From CAVPWP01 sp963709395 (GTDB taxonomy: Bacteria; Pseudomonadota; Alphaproteobacteria; Rhodobacterales; Rhodobacteraceae): 64,000 nt of DNA. The notes under the pieces are model-generated. The model was given only the letters and a program-made list of their open reading frames with translations. It made no database searches and had not been told where the DNA came from. The position numbers and the translations under genes were made by a program. Below, piece after piece: positions 8,119 to 16,673 of this stretch. The stretch lies in the NCBI GenBank assembly GCA_963709395.1, contig CAVPWP010000012.1, positions 252,622 through 316,621 on the forward strand, in the 5' to 3' direction. The number at the start of each line of letters is the position of its first letter. Within the stretch, counting starts at the first letter, position 1.

Positions 8119-9510
8119 ATGACCCATATTCATCACAACCTTCTCGCCGATCTCGATCGGGCGCATGTCCTTCATCCCTGGACCCACTTCGACAGCTTCG
8201 ACCGCGACGGCGCGACCGTCATCACGCGGGGCGAGGGGTGTCACCTCTGGGATTCCGAGGGGCGCCAGTATTTCGACGCCGTGGGCGGGCTCTGGTGCAC
8301 AAACATCGGCCTGGGCCGCGAAGAGATGGCCGACGCCATCGCCGAGCAGGTCCGGACGCTGGCCTTTTCGAACACCTTCGTCGACCTGACGAATCCGCCC
8401 ACCGCACGACTGGCGGCGACGCTCGCGGAACTGGCCCCGGGTGACCTGAACCGCGTGATGTTCACGACCGGCGGTTCGACCGCGATCGACAGCGCCTATC
8501 GGCTTGTGCAGTTCGCACAGGCCGCGATGGGATTCGAGGGGCGCACCCATGTGATCGCCCGGGAGGACGGCTATCACGGCTCGACCCATGCGGCGATTTC
8601 GATCGGCAAGCGCAAGGGCGATCAGCGACCCGAGTTCACCTATATCACCGGCACGATCCACCATATCAGCGCGCCCTATGTCTTCCGGCCTGAAACCGGT
8701 GAGGCGGACGAGGATGCCGCGACCGAGAAATACGTGGCCGAGTTCGAGGCGAAGATCGCCGAAGTGGGTCCCGAGAAGATCGCGGCCTTCTTCGCCGAGC
8801 CGATCCAGGCCTCGGGCGGGGTGATCGTGCCGCCGAAGGGCTATCTGCGCCGGATGTGGGAGGTGTGCCAGCGCCACGGTATCCTGTTCGTGGCCGACGA
8901 GGTCGTGACGGGCTTCGGGCGTCTGGGCCACTGGTTCGCAAGCCAGGACGAATACGGCATCATCCCCGACGTGATCTGCTGCGCAAAGGGCCTGAGCTCT
9001 GGCTACCAACCCATTGGCGCGATGATCTTTTCCGACCGCATATGGGAGGCGATGGCGCAGGATGACGAGCGCTGGTTCACCCATGGCTTCACCTATTCGG
9101 GCCATCCGGTGGCCTGTGCCGCGGCACTCAAGAACATCGAGATCCTCGAGCGCGAGGACCTTCTGGACAATGCCGCCCGCGTCGGGGCCTATTTCCAGTC
9201 GCGCCTGCACGGGCTGCGCCGCCTGCCCACGGTCGGCGAAACCCGCGGTCAGGCACTGATCGCCTGCGTGGAAAGCGTGGCCGACAAGGCGACGATGCGC
9301 CATTTCGCGCCAGGCATCGACATCGGAAAGCGGATCTCGGATGTCTGCGAGGCGAAGGGGCTGATGGTGCGCCCGATGGAGCACAACAACGTCATGTCGC
9401 CGCCGCTGATCGTGACGGAAAGCGACGTGGATTTCATCGTCGACACGCTCGAGGCCGGGATCCGCGACGTCACAGACGCGCTTGTGCGGGAAGGCGTGAA
9501 GATCGGCTGA
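8119..9510 (+). CDS. Class III PLP-dependent aminotransferase (putrescine/omega-amino acid type)
   Basis: A 463-residue fold-type I aminotransferase of the class III (omega-transaminase) group. Visible are the N-terminal HLWDSEGRQYFDAVGGLW, the cofactor phosphate-binding GGSTAIDSA, the FVADEVVTGFGRLG motif with the PLP-contacting Asp, and CCAKGLSSGYQPIGA with the Schiff-base Lys. It leads a plus-strand operon with an M20D amidohydrolase (77 bases downstream) and an agmatinase-type ureohydrolase. That context suggests a diamine such as putrescine, or an omega-amino acid such as GABA, as amino donor, with pyruvate as likely acceptor. The substrate is inferred from neighbours, not read from the protein. 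Confidence 0.87.
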   Translation: MTHIHHNLLADLDRAHVLHPWTHFDSFDRDGATVITRGEGCHLWDSEGRQYFDAVGGLWCTNIGLGREEMADAIAEQVRTLAFSNTFVDLTNPPTARLAATLAELAPGDLNRVMFTTGGSTAIDSAYRLVQFAQAAMGFEGRTHVIAREDGYHGSTHAAISIGKRKGDQRPEFTYITGTIHHISAPYVFRPETGEADEDAATEKYVAEFEAKIAEVGPEKIAAFFAEPIQASGGVIVPPKGYLRRMWEVCQRHGILFVADEVVTGFGRLGHWFASQDEYGIIPDVICCAKGLSSGYQPIGAMIFSDRIWEAMAQDDERWFTHGFTYSGHPVACAAALKNIEILEREDLLDNAARVGAYFQSRLHGLRRLPTVGETRGQALIACVESVADKATMRHFAPGIDIGKRISDVCEAKGLMVRPMEHNNVMSPPLIVTESDVDFIVDTLEAGIRDVTDALVREGVKIG

Positions 9511-9586
9511 CGCGGTTTGCCCATTGCGGGGCGCCCGCGTCTTTGCGACGGTGCGCGGGCCGTACGGGCCTTGCCGAGGAACGCCC

Positions 9587-10753
9587 ATGCCAGTGATCAA
9601 TCGCATCGCCGGATATGCCGGGGAGATGACCGAATGGCGGCGCTGGATGCACCGCAATCCGGAGCTGTCCTTCGATTGCTACAAGACGGCCGCCTATGTC
9701 GCCGAGCGGCTGCGCGACTTCGGCGTGGACGAGATCCACGAAGGCATCGCCAAGACGGGCATCGTCGCCATCGTGAACGGGCAGGGCGACGGGCCGACGA
9801 TCGGTCTGCGCGCCGACATGGACGCGCTGCCCATCACCGAGGAAACCGGCGCGGCCTGGGCCAGCGAGGTGCCCGGCAAGATGCACGCCTGCGGCCATGA
9901 CGGGCACACCACGATGCTTCTGGGGGCCGCGCGCTACCTGGCCGAGACGCGGAATTTCCGGGGGCGGGTGGCGCTGATCTTCCAGCCCGCCGAAGAGGAC
10001 GGCGGCGGCGGCGGGGTCATGGTGCGCGAGGGCATCATGGACCGTTTCGGAATCGGGCAGGTCTATGGCATGCACAACTCGCCCGACATGCCCGTGGGCC
10101 GGATCGGGACGCGGCCGGGTCCGCTCATGGCGGCGGTCGACGAGTTTGTGTTCGATCTGCGGGGCAAGGGCGGTCATGCAGCCCATCCGCACAAGGCGAT
10201 CGACCCGATCCCCGCGGCCCTGGCGCTGGCGCAGGCGCTGGACACCCTTGTTTCGCGCAACCGGCCGCCGACGGAACCGCTTGTCGTGTCGGTCACGCAG
10301 ATCCATGCCGGGACCGCGAAGAACGTGATCCCCGGCACCGCGATGGTCGGCGGCACGGTGCGCAGTTTTTCCGAATCCATGCGTGATCTCTGCGAGACGC
10401 GGATGCGCGAGGTTGCAGGCGGGATCGCCTCGGCCTTCGGGGTCGAGGTGGCGCTGGACTACCGTCGCGACTATCCCGCGACGGTGACCCATGCCGAGGA
10501 AACCGCCTTCGCCGCTGCGGTCGCGCGCGAGGTCGTCGGCCCCGAGAACGTGAGCGACGACCTGCCCGCCCGGATGGGGGCCGAGGATTTCGCCTACATG
10601 CTGCAGGCGCGGCCGGGGTCCTATCTTTTCATCGGGCAGGGCGACGGGCCGTCCTGTCATCACCCGGCATACGACTTCAACGACGAGATCGCGCCCATCG
10701 GCGCGTCCTTCTTCGCCAGGCTGGTCGAACGGGCGCAGCCGATCCGCGAATGA
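9587..10753 (+). CDS. M20D-family metal-dependent amidohydrolase (hippurate/N-acyl amino acid hydrolase type)
   Basis: A 388-residue cytosolic amidohydrolase. Signatures in order: RADMDALPITE, KMHACGHDGHTTMLLGAA (metal-binding Cys/His), FQPAEEDGGGG (catalytic/metal Glu pair), GMHNSP, the dimerisation-domain GHAAHPHKAIDPI, and MGAEDFAYML near the C-terminus. This is the M20D set shared by hippurate hydrolases, IAA-amino acid hydrolases and N-acetyldiaminopimelate deacetylase. The start at 9587 follows GAGGA; 21 extra codons upstream are probably untranslated. It lies between the aminotransferase and the ureohydrolase, so it may deacylate an N-acylated polyamine or amino acid, but the substrate is unproven. 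Confidence 0.88.
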   Translation: MPVINRIAGYAGEMTEWRRWMHRNPELSFDCYKTAAYVAERLRDFGVDEIHEGIAKTGIVAIVNGQGDGPTIGLRADMDALPITEETGAAWASEVPGKMHACGHDGHTTMLLGAARYLAETRNFRGRVALIFQPAEEDGGGGGVMVREGIMDRFGIGQVYGMHNSPDMPVGRIGTRPGPLMAAVDEFVFDLRGKGGHAAHPHKAIDPIPAALALAQALDTLVSRNRPPTEPLVVSVTQIHAGTAKNVIPGTAMVGGTVRSFSESMRDLCETRMREVAGGIASAFGVEVALDYRRDYPATVTHAEETAFAAAVAREVVGPENVSDDLPARMGAEDFAYMLQARPGSYLFIGQGDGPSCHHPAYDFNDEIAPIGASFFARLVERAQPIRE

Positions 10754-10787
10754 AGTTCATCAGACAAGGCAATGAAAAGGTATATCA

Positions 10788-11753
10788 ATGTCACTTGAAG
10801 ATGCAAAAAATCAGGTCGATGTGGCATTCACCCGGGACGACCTGCGCGGGCCTGCCTTCGAAAACGCCTTCGGCGGTGCCACGTCCTTCCTGCGTCGGCG
10901 CTACACCAAGGATCTGAGCGGCGTCGACCTTGCCGTGACCGGCGTGCCTTTCGATCAGGCGGTGACGCACCGGCCCGGCACGCGCTTCGGCCCCCGCGCG
11001 ATCCGCGAGGCGTCGAGCCTTCAGCCCTATGATCCACCCTACGGCTGGGGTTTCGATCCGCTCAGCGAGTTCGCCATCGTCGACTACGGCGACGTGGCCT
11101 TCGACTATGCCAAGGTCGCGGACACACCCGACCGCGTGACCGAGCATATCCGCGGCATCCTCGCCGCCGGGGCGGGAAGCATCACGCTGGGCGGCGATCA
11201 CTACATCACCTTCCCGATCCTCAAGGCCTATGCCGAGAAGTACGGACCGATATCGCTGATCCAGTTCGATGCGCATTCCGACCTCTGGCCGGACGACGAC
11301 CTTTCGCGCATCGACCATGGCACCATGACCTACAAGGCGGTGAAGACCGGCGTGGTCGACGCCGCGTCAAGCATCCAGGTCGGCATCCGGACCGAGTGCG
11401 AGGATTACTGCGGGGTCGAGTTCATCGATGCGCGGACGGTGCATGAGAAGGGCGTGGGCTGGGTGGTCGAGCAGGTCAAGGCTCGCGTCGGCGACCGGCC
11501 CTGCTACGTGAGCTTCGACATCGACTGCCTCGATCCGGCCTTCGCGCCGGGTACGGGCACCCCGGTCTGGGGCGGGCTCGCCTCGTGGCAGGCGGCGGCG
11601 ATCCTGCGCGATCTTGCGGGGATCAACCTTGTCGGCGGCGATGTCGTCGAGGTCTCGCCGCCCTATGACACCACAGGGGCGACGGCCGTGGCGGGCGCGC
11701 ATGTGGCGATGGAACTGATCTGCCTCTGGGGCTGGACGCGCCGGAAGGGGTAG
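10788..11753 (+). CDS. speB: Agmatinase-family ureohydrolase
   Basis: A 321-residue binuclear Mn2+ enzyme of the arginase/agmatinase superfamily. Metal ligands are visible in LGGDHYIT (His138), QFDAHSDLW (Asp161, His163, Asp165) and SFDIDCLDPAFAPGTGTP. The family reaction is agmatine + H2O to putrescine + urea. Relatives act on guanidinobutyrate, guanidinopropionate or guanidine, so 'agmatinase' is the best label rather than a proven specificity. It is 34 bases after the amidohydrolase, last in the operon, and is followed at once by an intrinsic terminator. With the aminotransferase it would form an agmatine-putrescine-aminobutanal route. Confidence 0.85.
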   Translation: MSLEDAKNQVDVAFTRDDLRGPAFENAFGGATSFLRRRYTKDLSGVDLAVTGVPFDQAVTHRPGTRFGPRAIREASSLQPYDPPYGWGFDPLSEFAIVDYGDVAFDYAKVADTPDRVTEHIRGILAAGAGSITLGGDHYITFPILKAYAEKYGPISLIQFDAHSDLWPDDDLSRIDHGTMTYKAVKTGVVDAASSIQVGIRTECEDYCGVEFIDARTVHEKGVGWVVEQVKARVGDRPCYVSFDIDCLDPAFAPGTGTPVWGGLASWQAAAILRDLAGINLVGGDVVEVSPPYDTTGATAVAGAHVAMELICLWGWTRRKG

Positions 11754-11771
11754 GGCGCGGCGCCCTTTTTT
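11753..11771 (+). terminator. Intrinsic terminator after the ureohydrolase operon
   Basis: The stop codon's last G begins a GGGCG-CGG-CGCCC hairpin followed by six T residues (11766-11771). The short GC stem plus T-run is a textbook Rho-independent terminator and closes the aminotransferase-amidohydrolase-ureohydrolase operon. Confidence 0.75.
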
Positions 11772-11803
11772 CGGAAAATCCACGGCGCCGATCCCGCCCA
11801 GGG

Positions 11804-12163
11804 TCAACCCGCCGATCGCGGAGGTTCCCACAACTCGACCGGATTGCCCTCGGGGTCATGGATCCGGGCGAACCGTCCCGCCTCCGAGTTCCACTCGTCC
11901 CGCGTGAGGACGTCGATTCCCTCCGATTGCAGGGCAGCAATGGCCGCATCGAGGTCGTCGACGCGGAAGTTGAGCATGAATTGCTGCCCCTCCCTGTCGA
12001 AATAGTCGGTGTCTGCCGGAAACGGCGCGAAGACGGTCGGACCGGCCTCCTGTGCCCAGACCGGATTGCTCTCCACCCCGAGGTGGCGGGCGTACCATTC
12101 GGTCAGGGCCTCGGGGTCCCTGGCCCGAAAGAACACGCCTCCCAGACCTGTGATGCGAAACAT
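11804..12163 (-). CDS. VOC-fold (glyoxalase/bleomycin resistance-like) protein
   Basis: A 119-residue single vicinal-oxygen-chelate domain protein. It shows GLGGVFFRARDPEALTEWYARHLG at the N-terminus, the paired QQFMLNFRVDDLDAAIAAL strand-helix and the C-terminal RFARIHDPEGNPVELWEPP, typical of small VOC proteins. The start at 12163 is supported by GGAGG closely upstream in the transcript; the frame remains open further up. The substrate cannot be read. It is convergent with the ureohydrolase operon. Confidence 0.87.
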   Translation of the reverse strand: MFRITGLGGVFFRARDPEALTEWYARHLGVESNPVWAQEAGPTVFAPFPADTDYFDREGQQFMLNFRVDDLDAAIAALQSEGIDVLTRDEWNSEAGRFARIHDPEGNPVELWEPPRSAG

Positions 12164-12343
12164 GTCTCCCTCCATCGCTGACGCCACAGCATAGCAGATG
12201 CGTGGGTGGGAGCGCGCCAGCTTTCGTCCCAATCAGAAACCCGGTCCGAGTCCGGCGCAGTCATTGACTTCTGGCTGGTCGGCCCGGAGACTGACACAAG
12301 ATCCCTATCTTCATGCCTTCGGGCACCCAGCCGGAGTGAATTC

Positions 12344-13074
12344 TTGACTGATCGCGATGCGTTCCATCATCACCCCGAGCTGCGCGGGAAGATCAAACCG
12401 GCGGCAGAAGTCGTTCTTCCGTGAACTGGACCTCAGCGTTATCGACGCCCATGCAGCCGAAGCCGGATTCCCTCCGGATTGGCGCACTCCCTGCGAAGAG
12501 CGCGACGCCGACCGGCGCCGTAGGCTGGAGGGCCGCCGCGACCGCGACCTCTGGGTCTTCGCCTACGGTTCGCTGATGTGGGATCCGTCTGTCGAGTTCG
12601 ACGAGGTCCGCCATGCCAATTGCCAAGGTTACGAACGCAGCTTTTGCCTGTGGGATGACGGAGGTCGAGGGTCTAGGGAAGAGCCCGGATTGATGCTGGC
12701 AATCGACGAAGGCGGCAGGTGTGAAGGACTCGCCTTTCGTATTCCGCAAGAGAAGCTTGAGCATGAGACGTTTGTCCTGTTCCGGCGTGAAATGCTTGTT
12801 CCTGTCTATCGTCCCGTCTGGCTCGAGCTCGACACCGCAGCCGGGCCGGTTGAGGCGATGGGTTTCGTGGCCAACCGCGAGCGCGAGGATATCAGGCCTG
12901 GAATTCCTATTGGCCAACAGGCCAGCATGATCGCGCGCGCGACGGGAGTCTTCGGCGACAATTTCGACTACCTGTCGCTGTTGCACGAGCGCCTAGAATT
13001 CCTTGGTGTCGAAGAACTCCTACATCGCGGAACTCTACACCGCCACGGAGGCTCTGCGCAGGAAACCCGCGTGA
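12344..13074 (+). pseudogene. chaC: ChaC-type gamma-glutamylcyclotransferase, broken by two +1 frameshifts
   Basis: Glutathione-specific gamma-glutamylcyclotransferases cleave cytosolic glutathione to 5-oxoproline and Cys-Gly. The gene is readable only across three frames. TTG at 12344 (GGAG seven bases upstream) gives LTDRDAFHHHPELRGKIKPAAE to about 12409. One extra base then moves into the frame with SFFRELDLSVIDA, DLWVFAYGSLMWDP (glycine-rich substrate loop) and FDYLSLLHERLEFLGVE. A second extra base near 13014-13016 is needed to reach SYIAELYTATEALRRKPA and a stop at 13072-13074. Without the second correction the frame runs 640 bases on, through the DUF1499 gene. Either a real pseudogene or two single-base sequence errors. 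Confidence 0.8.
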
Positions 13075-13248
13075 CCGTGACGGCATCCAGCGAGCACTGC
13101 CGACGGTCGGGAGTGCCTGCAAACCGAACCTCGACCGCGACCCGGCCAATCGCCGTTCTTATGGAAATCCTCCGGGTTGCATCCCGGTGCCGGCGACCCT
13201 GCGTCGCTGCCGCTTGCGCAGGCCCGCGTTCCCGCTATCTCGTAAGCC

Positions 13249-13701
13249 ATGCGCACCGTTCTCCTCCTCCTCGCCCTCGTCGTCGCCAGCTTTGCCCTTT
13301 ACGTCCGGCTTGCCCCGTCGGACCCCGCGCGATGGCATGTCGATCCCCTCGCTGCGGCCGACCCGGGGGCGGGCGGCGTCAAAGTCGTCCCGCCCGAGGC
13401 GCCGGTTTTCGCCGCGTCCCCCGAGGCGGTGATGGAGGCGCTGGACGCGGTCGCGATGGCCACGCCCCGCGTCACCCGCCTGGCCGGCAACGTGGCCGAG
13501 AGGCATGTGACCTATGTCGCGCGCAGCCGGCTCTGGGGCTTCCCCGACTATGTGACGGTGCAGGTCCTGCCCGAGGCCGAGACCGGGGGCGCGACCGTCG
13601 CCATCCTGTCGCGGCTGCGCTTCGGCGGATCGGACATGGGCGTGAACCGCGCACGGGTCGAGGCCTGGCTTGGCGCCCTCGAGGACCGTCTGGGCGGCTA
13701 G
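13249..13701 (+). CDS. DUF1499 family membrane-anchored protein
   Basis: A 150-residue protein with one N-terminal hydrophobic helix (RTVLLLLALVVASFALYV) acting as signal anchor, followed by a periplasmic domain with DUF1499 features: an ASPEAVMEALDAVAMATPRVTRLAG segment, YVARSRLWGFPDYVTVQVLP and a terminal AILSRLRFGGSDMGVNRARVEAWL. Function unknown in the family. It lies 42 bases before prfA on the same strand and may be co-transcribed. Confidence 0.83.
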   Translation: MRTVLLLLALVVASFALYVRLAPSDPARWHVDPLAAADPGAGGVKVVPPEAPVFAASPEAVMEALDAVAMATPRVTRLAGNVAERHVTYVARSRLWGFPDYVTVQVLPEAETGGATVAILSRLRFGGSDMGVNRARVEAWLGALEDRLGG

Positions 13702-13743
13702 GCCCCTCTTGACGCCCCAGCGCCCGTGGGCGAGAGGACGCGC

Positions 13744-14799
13744 ATGGTTCCCGCCGAAAAACTCGACCAGATCAAGGGACGGTTCCAGTTCCTCGAAGCC
13801 CGCCTGTCGGCCGGGGCGGACGCGGGCGACATCGCGGCGCTGAGCCGCGAGTATTCCGAGCTCAAACCCGTGGTGGCGCAGATCGACGCCTATCGGGCGA
13901 TCCTGAAGGACACCGCCGAGGCCGAGGCGATGCTGGCCGACCCCGAGATGCGTGCACTGGCCGAAGAGGAACTGCCGGCTCTGAAAGAGCGTTTGCCCGA
14001 GGTCGAACAGGCGCTGCGGCTGGCGCTGCTGCCGAAGGACGCGGCCGATGCGCGCCCCGCCATCCTCGAGATCCGGCCGGGCACGGGGGGCGAGGAGGCG
14101 GCGCTCTTCGCCGCCGACCTCTTGCGGATGTACCAGCGCTATGCCGAGGGCAAGGGCTGGCGCTTCGAGATCGTCGAGTTGCAGGAAAGCGAGTTGGGCG
14201 GCATCCGGGAAGTCGTGGCCAATGTCCGGGGCGAGGGGGTCTTCGCGCGGCTGAAGTACGAATCCGGCGTGCACCGCGTCCAGCGTGTGCCCGAAACGGA
14301 ATCCGGCGGGCGCATCCACACCTCGGCGGCCACCGTGGCCGTCCTGCCCGAGGCCGAGGAGGTCGATATCGACATCCCCGCCACCGACATCCGCATCGAC
14401 ACGATGCGGGCGTCGGGCGCGGGCGGACAGCATGTGAACACCACCGATTCCGCCGTGCGGATCACCCATATCCCGACCGGGCTTGTCGTCACCTCGTCCG
14501 AGAAGTCCCAGCACCAGAACCGCGCCATCGCCATGCAGGTGCTGCGCGCGCGGCTCTACGACATGGAACGCCAGCGCGCCGATGCCGAACGCGCGGCCAG
14601 CCGGAAAAGCCAGGTCGGATCGGGCGACCGCAGCGAACGCATCCGCACCTACAACTTTCCGCAGGGCCGCATGACCGACCACCGGATCGGGCTCACGCTC
14701 TACCGGCTCGACCAGATCCTGCAGGGCGATCTCGACGAGATCATCGACGCGCTGACCCAGGACGATCAGGCCGCGCGGCTGGCGGACAGCGGGCTGTGA
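13744..14799 (+). CDS. prfA: Peptide chain release factor 1
   Basis: RF1 recognises UAA and UAG in the ribosomal A site and triggers peptide release. The 351-residue protein has the N-terminal helical domain, an RPGTGGEEAALFA segment, and the catalytic GGQ loop at residues 227-229 (GAGGQHVNTTDSAVR), whose Gln229 is the usual target of PrmC methylation. GDRSERIRTYNFPQGRMTDHR follows. The start at 13744 follows GAGAGG. The stop overlaps the GTG start of prmC by four bases, so enzyme and substrate are translationally coupled, a common arrangement. Confidence 0.97.
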   Translation: MVPAEKLDQIKGRFQFLEARLSAGADAGDIAALSREYSELKPVVAQIDAYRAILKDTAEAEAMLADPEMRALAEEELPALKERLPEVEQALRLALLPKDAADARPAILEIRPGTGGEEAALFAADLLRMYQRYAEGKGWRFEIVELQESELGGIREVVANVRGEGVFARLKYESGVHRVQRVPETESGGRIHTSAATVAVLPEAEEVDIDIPATDIRIDTMRASGAGGQHVNTTDSAVRITHIPTGLVVTSSEKSQHQNRAIAMQVLRARLYDMERQRADAERAASRKSQVGSGDRSERIRTYNFPQGRMTDHRIGLTLYRLDQILQGDLDEIIDALTQDDQAARLADSGL

Positions 14800-15638
14800 C
14801 GGCGGGTGAGGCGCTGGCCGGGGCCACACGCCGGCTGGCCGACGCCGGGATCGACGGGGCGGCGCGCGATGCCCGGCGGCTTCTGGCCTGGGCGCTTGGG
14901 GTGGCGAAGGATCGCCTGACGCTGGCACTGGGCGAGCCGATGACCTCCGAGGTGGCGGCGCGGTTCGACATGGCCATCGCCAGGCGCGCGGCGCGCGAAC
15001 CGGTCAGCCACATCACCGGGCGGCGGATGTTCTGGGGGCGCGAGTTCGCGCTGGACCGCGATGTGCTCGACCCCCGCCCCGAGACCGAAGTGCTGGTGGC
15101 CCTGGCGCTGGAAGACCCGTTCGAACGGGTGCTCGACCTTGGCACCGGGACCGGCTGCATCCTTGTCACGCTTCTGGCCGAGCGCCCCGAGGCGATCGGG
15201 ACGGGCACGGACATCTCCGCCGCCGCGCGCAGCCATGCCTGGGGCAACGCGGTGCGCCACAAGGTCAGCGACCGGGCCGAGATCCTGGCGTCGGACTGGT
15301 TCCGGCCGCTGGATGCGCGCGGGATCAGCGGGCGCTTCGACCTGATCGTGTCGAACCCGCCCTACATCGCCGCGGGCGAAATGGCGGCCCTGGACGACGA
15401 GGTGCGACTGCACGAACCCGCGCTTGCGCTGACCGACGGGGCCGACGGGCTGTCGGCCTATCGCGCCATCGCCTCTGGGGTCGGGAAGTACCTGACCCCC
15501 GGCGGGCGGGTGCTGGTCGAGATCGGGCCCACGCAGGGCGCGGCGGTCGCGGCGCTCTTCGCGCAAGCGGGTCTTGAGCGGATCGCGGTGCATCCCGACA
15601 TGGATGGCCGGGACAGGGTAGTCTCGGCGCGCGGCTGA
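14796..15638 (+). CDS. prmC: Peptide chain release factor N5-glutamine methyltransferase
   Basis: Methylates the GGQ glutamine of release factors with SAM. The 280-residue protein has an N-terminal helical domain (ARDARRLLAWALGV, HITGRRMFWGREFALD), the SAM-binding VLDLGTGTGCILVTLL and the catalytic NPPY tetrapeptide at residues 187-190, then LTPGGRVLVEIG. The GTG start lies inside the prfA stop (GTGA overlap), deciding the start. The downstream gene is 222 bases away, so the operon probably ends here, although no strong hairpin was seen. Confidence 0.96.
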   Translation: MTAGEALAGATRRLADAGIDGAARDARRLLAWALGVAKDRLTLALGEPMTSEVAARFDMAIARRAAREPVSHITGRRMFWGREFALDRDVLDPRPETEVLVALALEDPFERVLDLGTGTGCILVTLLAERPEAIGTGTDISAAARSHAWGNAVRHKVSDRAEILASDWFRPLDARGISGRFDLIVSNPPYIAAGEMAALDDEVRLHEPALALTDGADGLSAYRAIASGVGKYLTPGGRVLVEIGPTQGAAVAALFAQAGLERIAVHPDMDGRDRVVSARG

Positions 15639-15859
15639 TCCGCTTGGGTGAGGCTTTTGCGCTGCATGAGGGCATTTGAGGCAGAATCCCCTTGCCCTGA
15701 CCCCGCCGTCGTGCTTACTGGGACCCGAGCGGGCGGTGGGATATAGTTGGTCCCCCTCGCCATTTGCCAGAAAACCGCTGCGAACCGTGCCGGGAGTAAC
15801 CGGCCCGAAGGTTCAACTGGACACAGCGGCGCCTAATGCAAGGCCGGATCAGGGTTCAT

Positions 15860-16666
15860 ATGAGAAGTTCCAAGTCACGTTCGCGGTCGAAGTCGAACCG
15901 CAGCCGCCCGTCGGGCAATATCATCAACCGAGTCTTCGAAAGCTCCGGCCCCGAAGGCAAGGTGCGCGGTACGCCGCAGCAGATCATCGAGAAATACAAT
16001 CAGCTTGCCCGCGATGCGCAGCTTTCGAACGACCGCGTGGCGTTCGAGAACTTCCAGCAGCACGCCGAGCATTACACCCGCCTTCTGAACGAGGCGATGC
16101 GTGAGATGGAAACCCGCCGCGACGGACAGGACCGCGATGGCCAGGACCGCGATGGCCAGGACCGAGACGGGCAGGATCGGGGTCAGCAGGATCGGGGCCA
16201 GCAGGATCGGGGCCAGCAGGATCGGGGCCAGCAGGACCGGGGCCAGCAGGGACGGGACCGACAGGACCGGGGCCAGCAGGATCGCGATCAGCAGGGCCGC
16301 GATTATCAGGACCGGGATCAGCCGGGCGGAGACCGGTCGAACCAGGGTCAGCAGCGGCGCGAGGATCGTGGCGAGCGCCCCGAACGGACCGAGCGCCCAG
16401 AGCGCAGCGAACGCAGTGATGGCGACCGCAGGGATCGGCCCGAGACGGGTCGGTCCGTGGACGAGGTGATCGACACCGGGACGGGGTCCGGCGCGGACGA
16501 CGGTCCGGGTCTGGTCGAGACGCCGGAAAACGCCGAAGCCCCGCGCCCCAAGCGCCAGCGGCGCCCGCGAGCGAAGGCAGGCGAGGCACAGGTGCCCGCC
16601 GCCTCCGATGCCACCTCCGGCCCCGGTTCCGACGACACCCCCGACAACCGGGAAGCCGCCGAGTAG
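15860..16666 (+). CDS. DUF4167 protein with low-complexity RDGQD/RGQQD repeat tail
   Basis: The first 75 residues (MRSSKSRSRSKSNRSRPSGNIINRVFESSGPEGKVRGTPQQIIEKYNQLARDAQLSNDRVAFENFQQHAEHY, given here only to locate the domain at 15860-16075) form the compact basic/helical DUF4167 domain common in Rhodobacterales and Rhizobiales. From about residue 86 to 160 it becomes a charged repeat built from DGQDR and RGQQD units, then a Glu/Arg/Ser stretch and a disordered Pro/Ala-rich C-terminus with a basic KRQRRPRAKA patch. The start at 15860 matches the domain boundary; an in-frame ATG at 15836 is possible. Probably a nucleic-acid-associated cytosolic protein; function unknown. Confidence 0.85.
   Translation: MRSSKSRSRSKSNRSRPSGNIINRVFESSGPEGKVRGTPQQIIEKYNQLARDAQLSNDRVAFENFQQHAEHYTRLLNEAMREMETRRDGQDRDGQDRDGQDRDGQDRGQQDRGQQDRGQQDRGQQDRGQQGRDRQDRGQQDRDQQGRDYQDRDQPGGDRSNQGQQRREDRGERPERTERPERSERSDGDRRDRPETGRSVDEVIDTGTGSGADDGPGLVETPENAEAPRPKRQRRPRAKAGEAQVPAASDATSGPGSDDTPDNREAAE
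16121..16320 (+). repeat. In-frame 15-bp tandem repeats encoding DGQDR and RGQQD units
   Basis: Within the DUF4167 gene a 15-base unit (such as CAGGATCGGGGCCAG) recurs with few changes. About four RDGQD copies come first, then about five near-identical RGQQD copies, then decayed units. All units are multiples of three, so copy number can change without breaking the frame. Confidence 0.85.
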
Positions 16667-16673
16667 CGGCCAC

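Noticed and set aside
12357..13712. A single 451-residue fusion of ChaC with a downstream domain
   Set aside because: The part after about 13016 is an out-of-frame reading of the ChaC tail and the DUF1499 gene.
13159..14928. Long minus-strand open frame opposite prfA
   Set aside because: It is a high-GC shadow; the plus strand encodes a full-length RF1 with the GGQ motif.
16121..16320. Regular short repeats considered as a CRISPR array
   Set aside because: Units are directly adjacent without spacers, in frame, and encode a protein tail.
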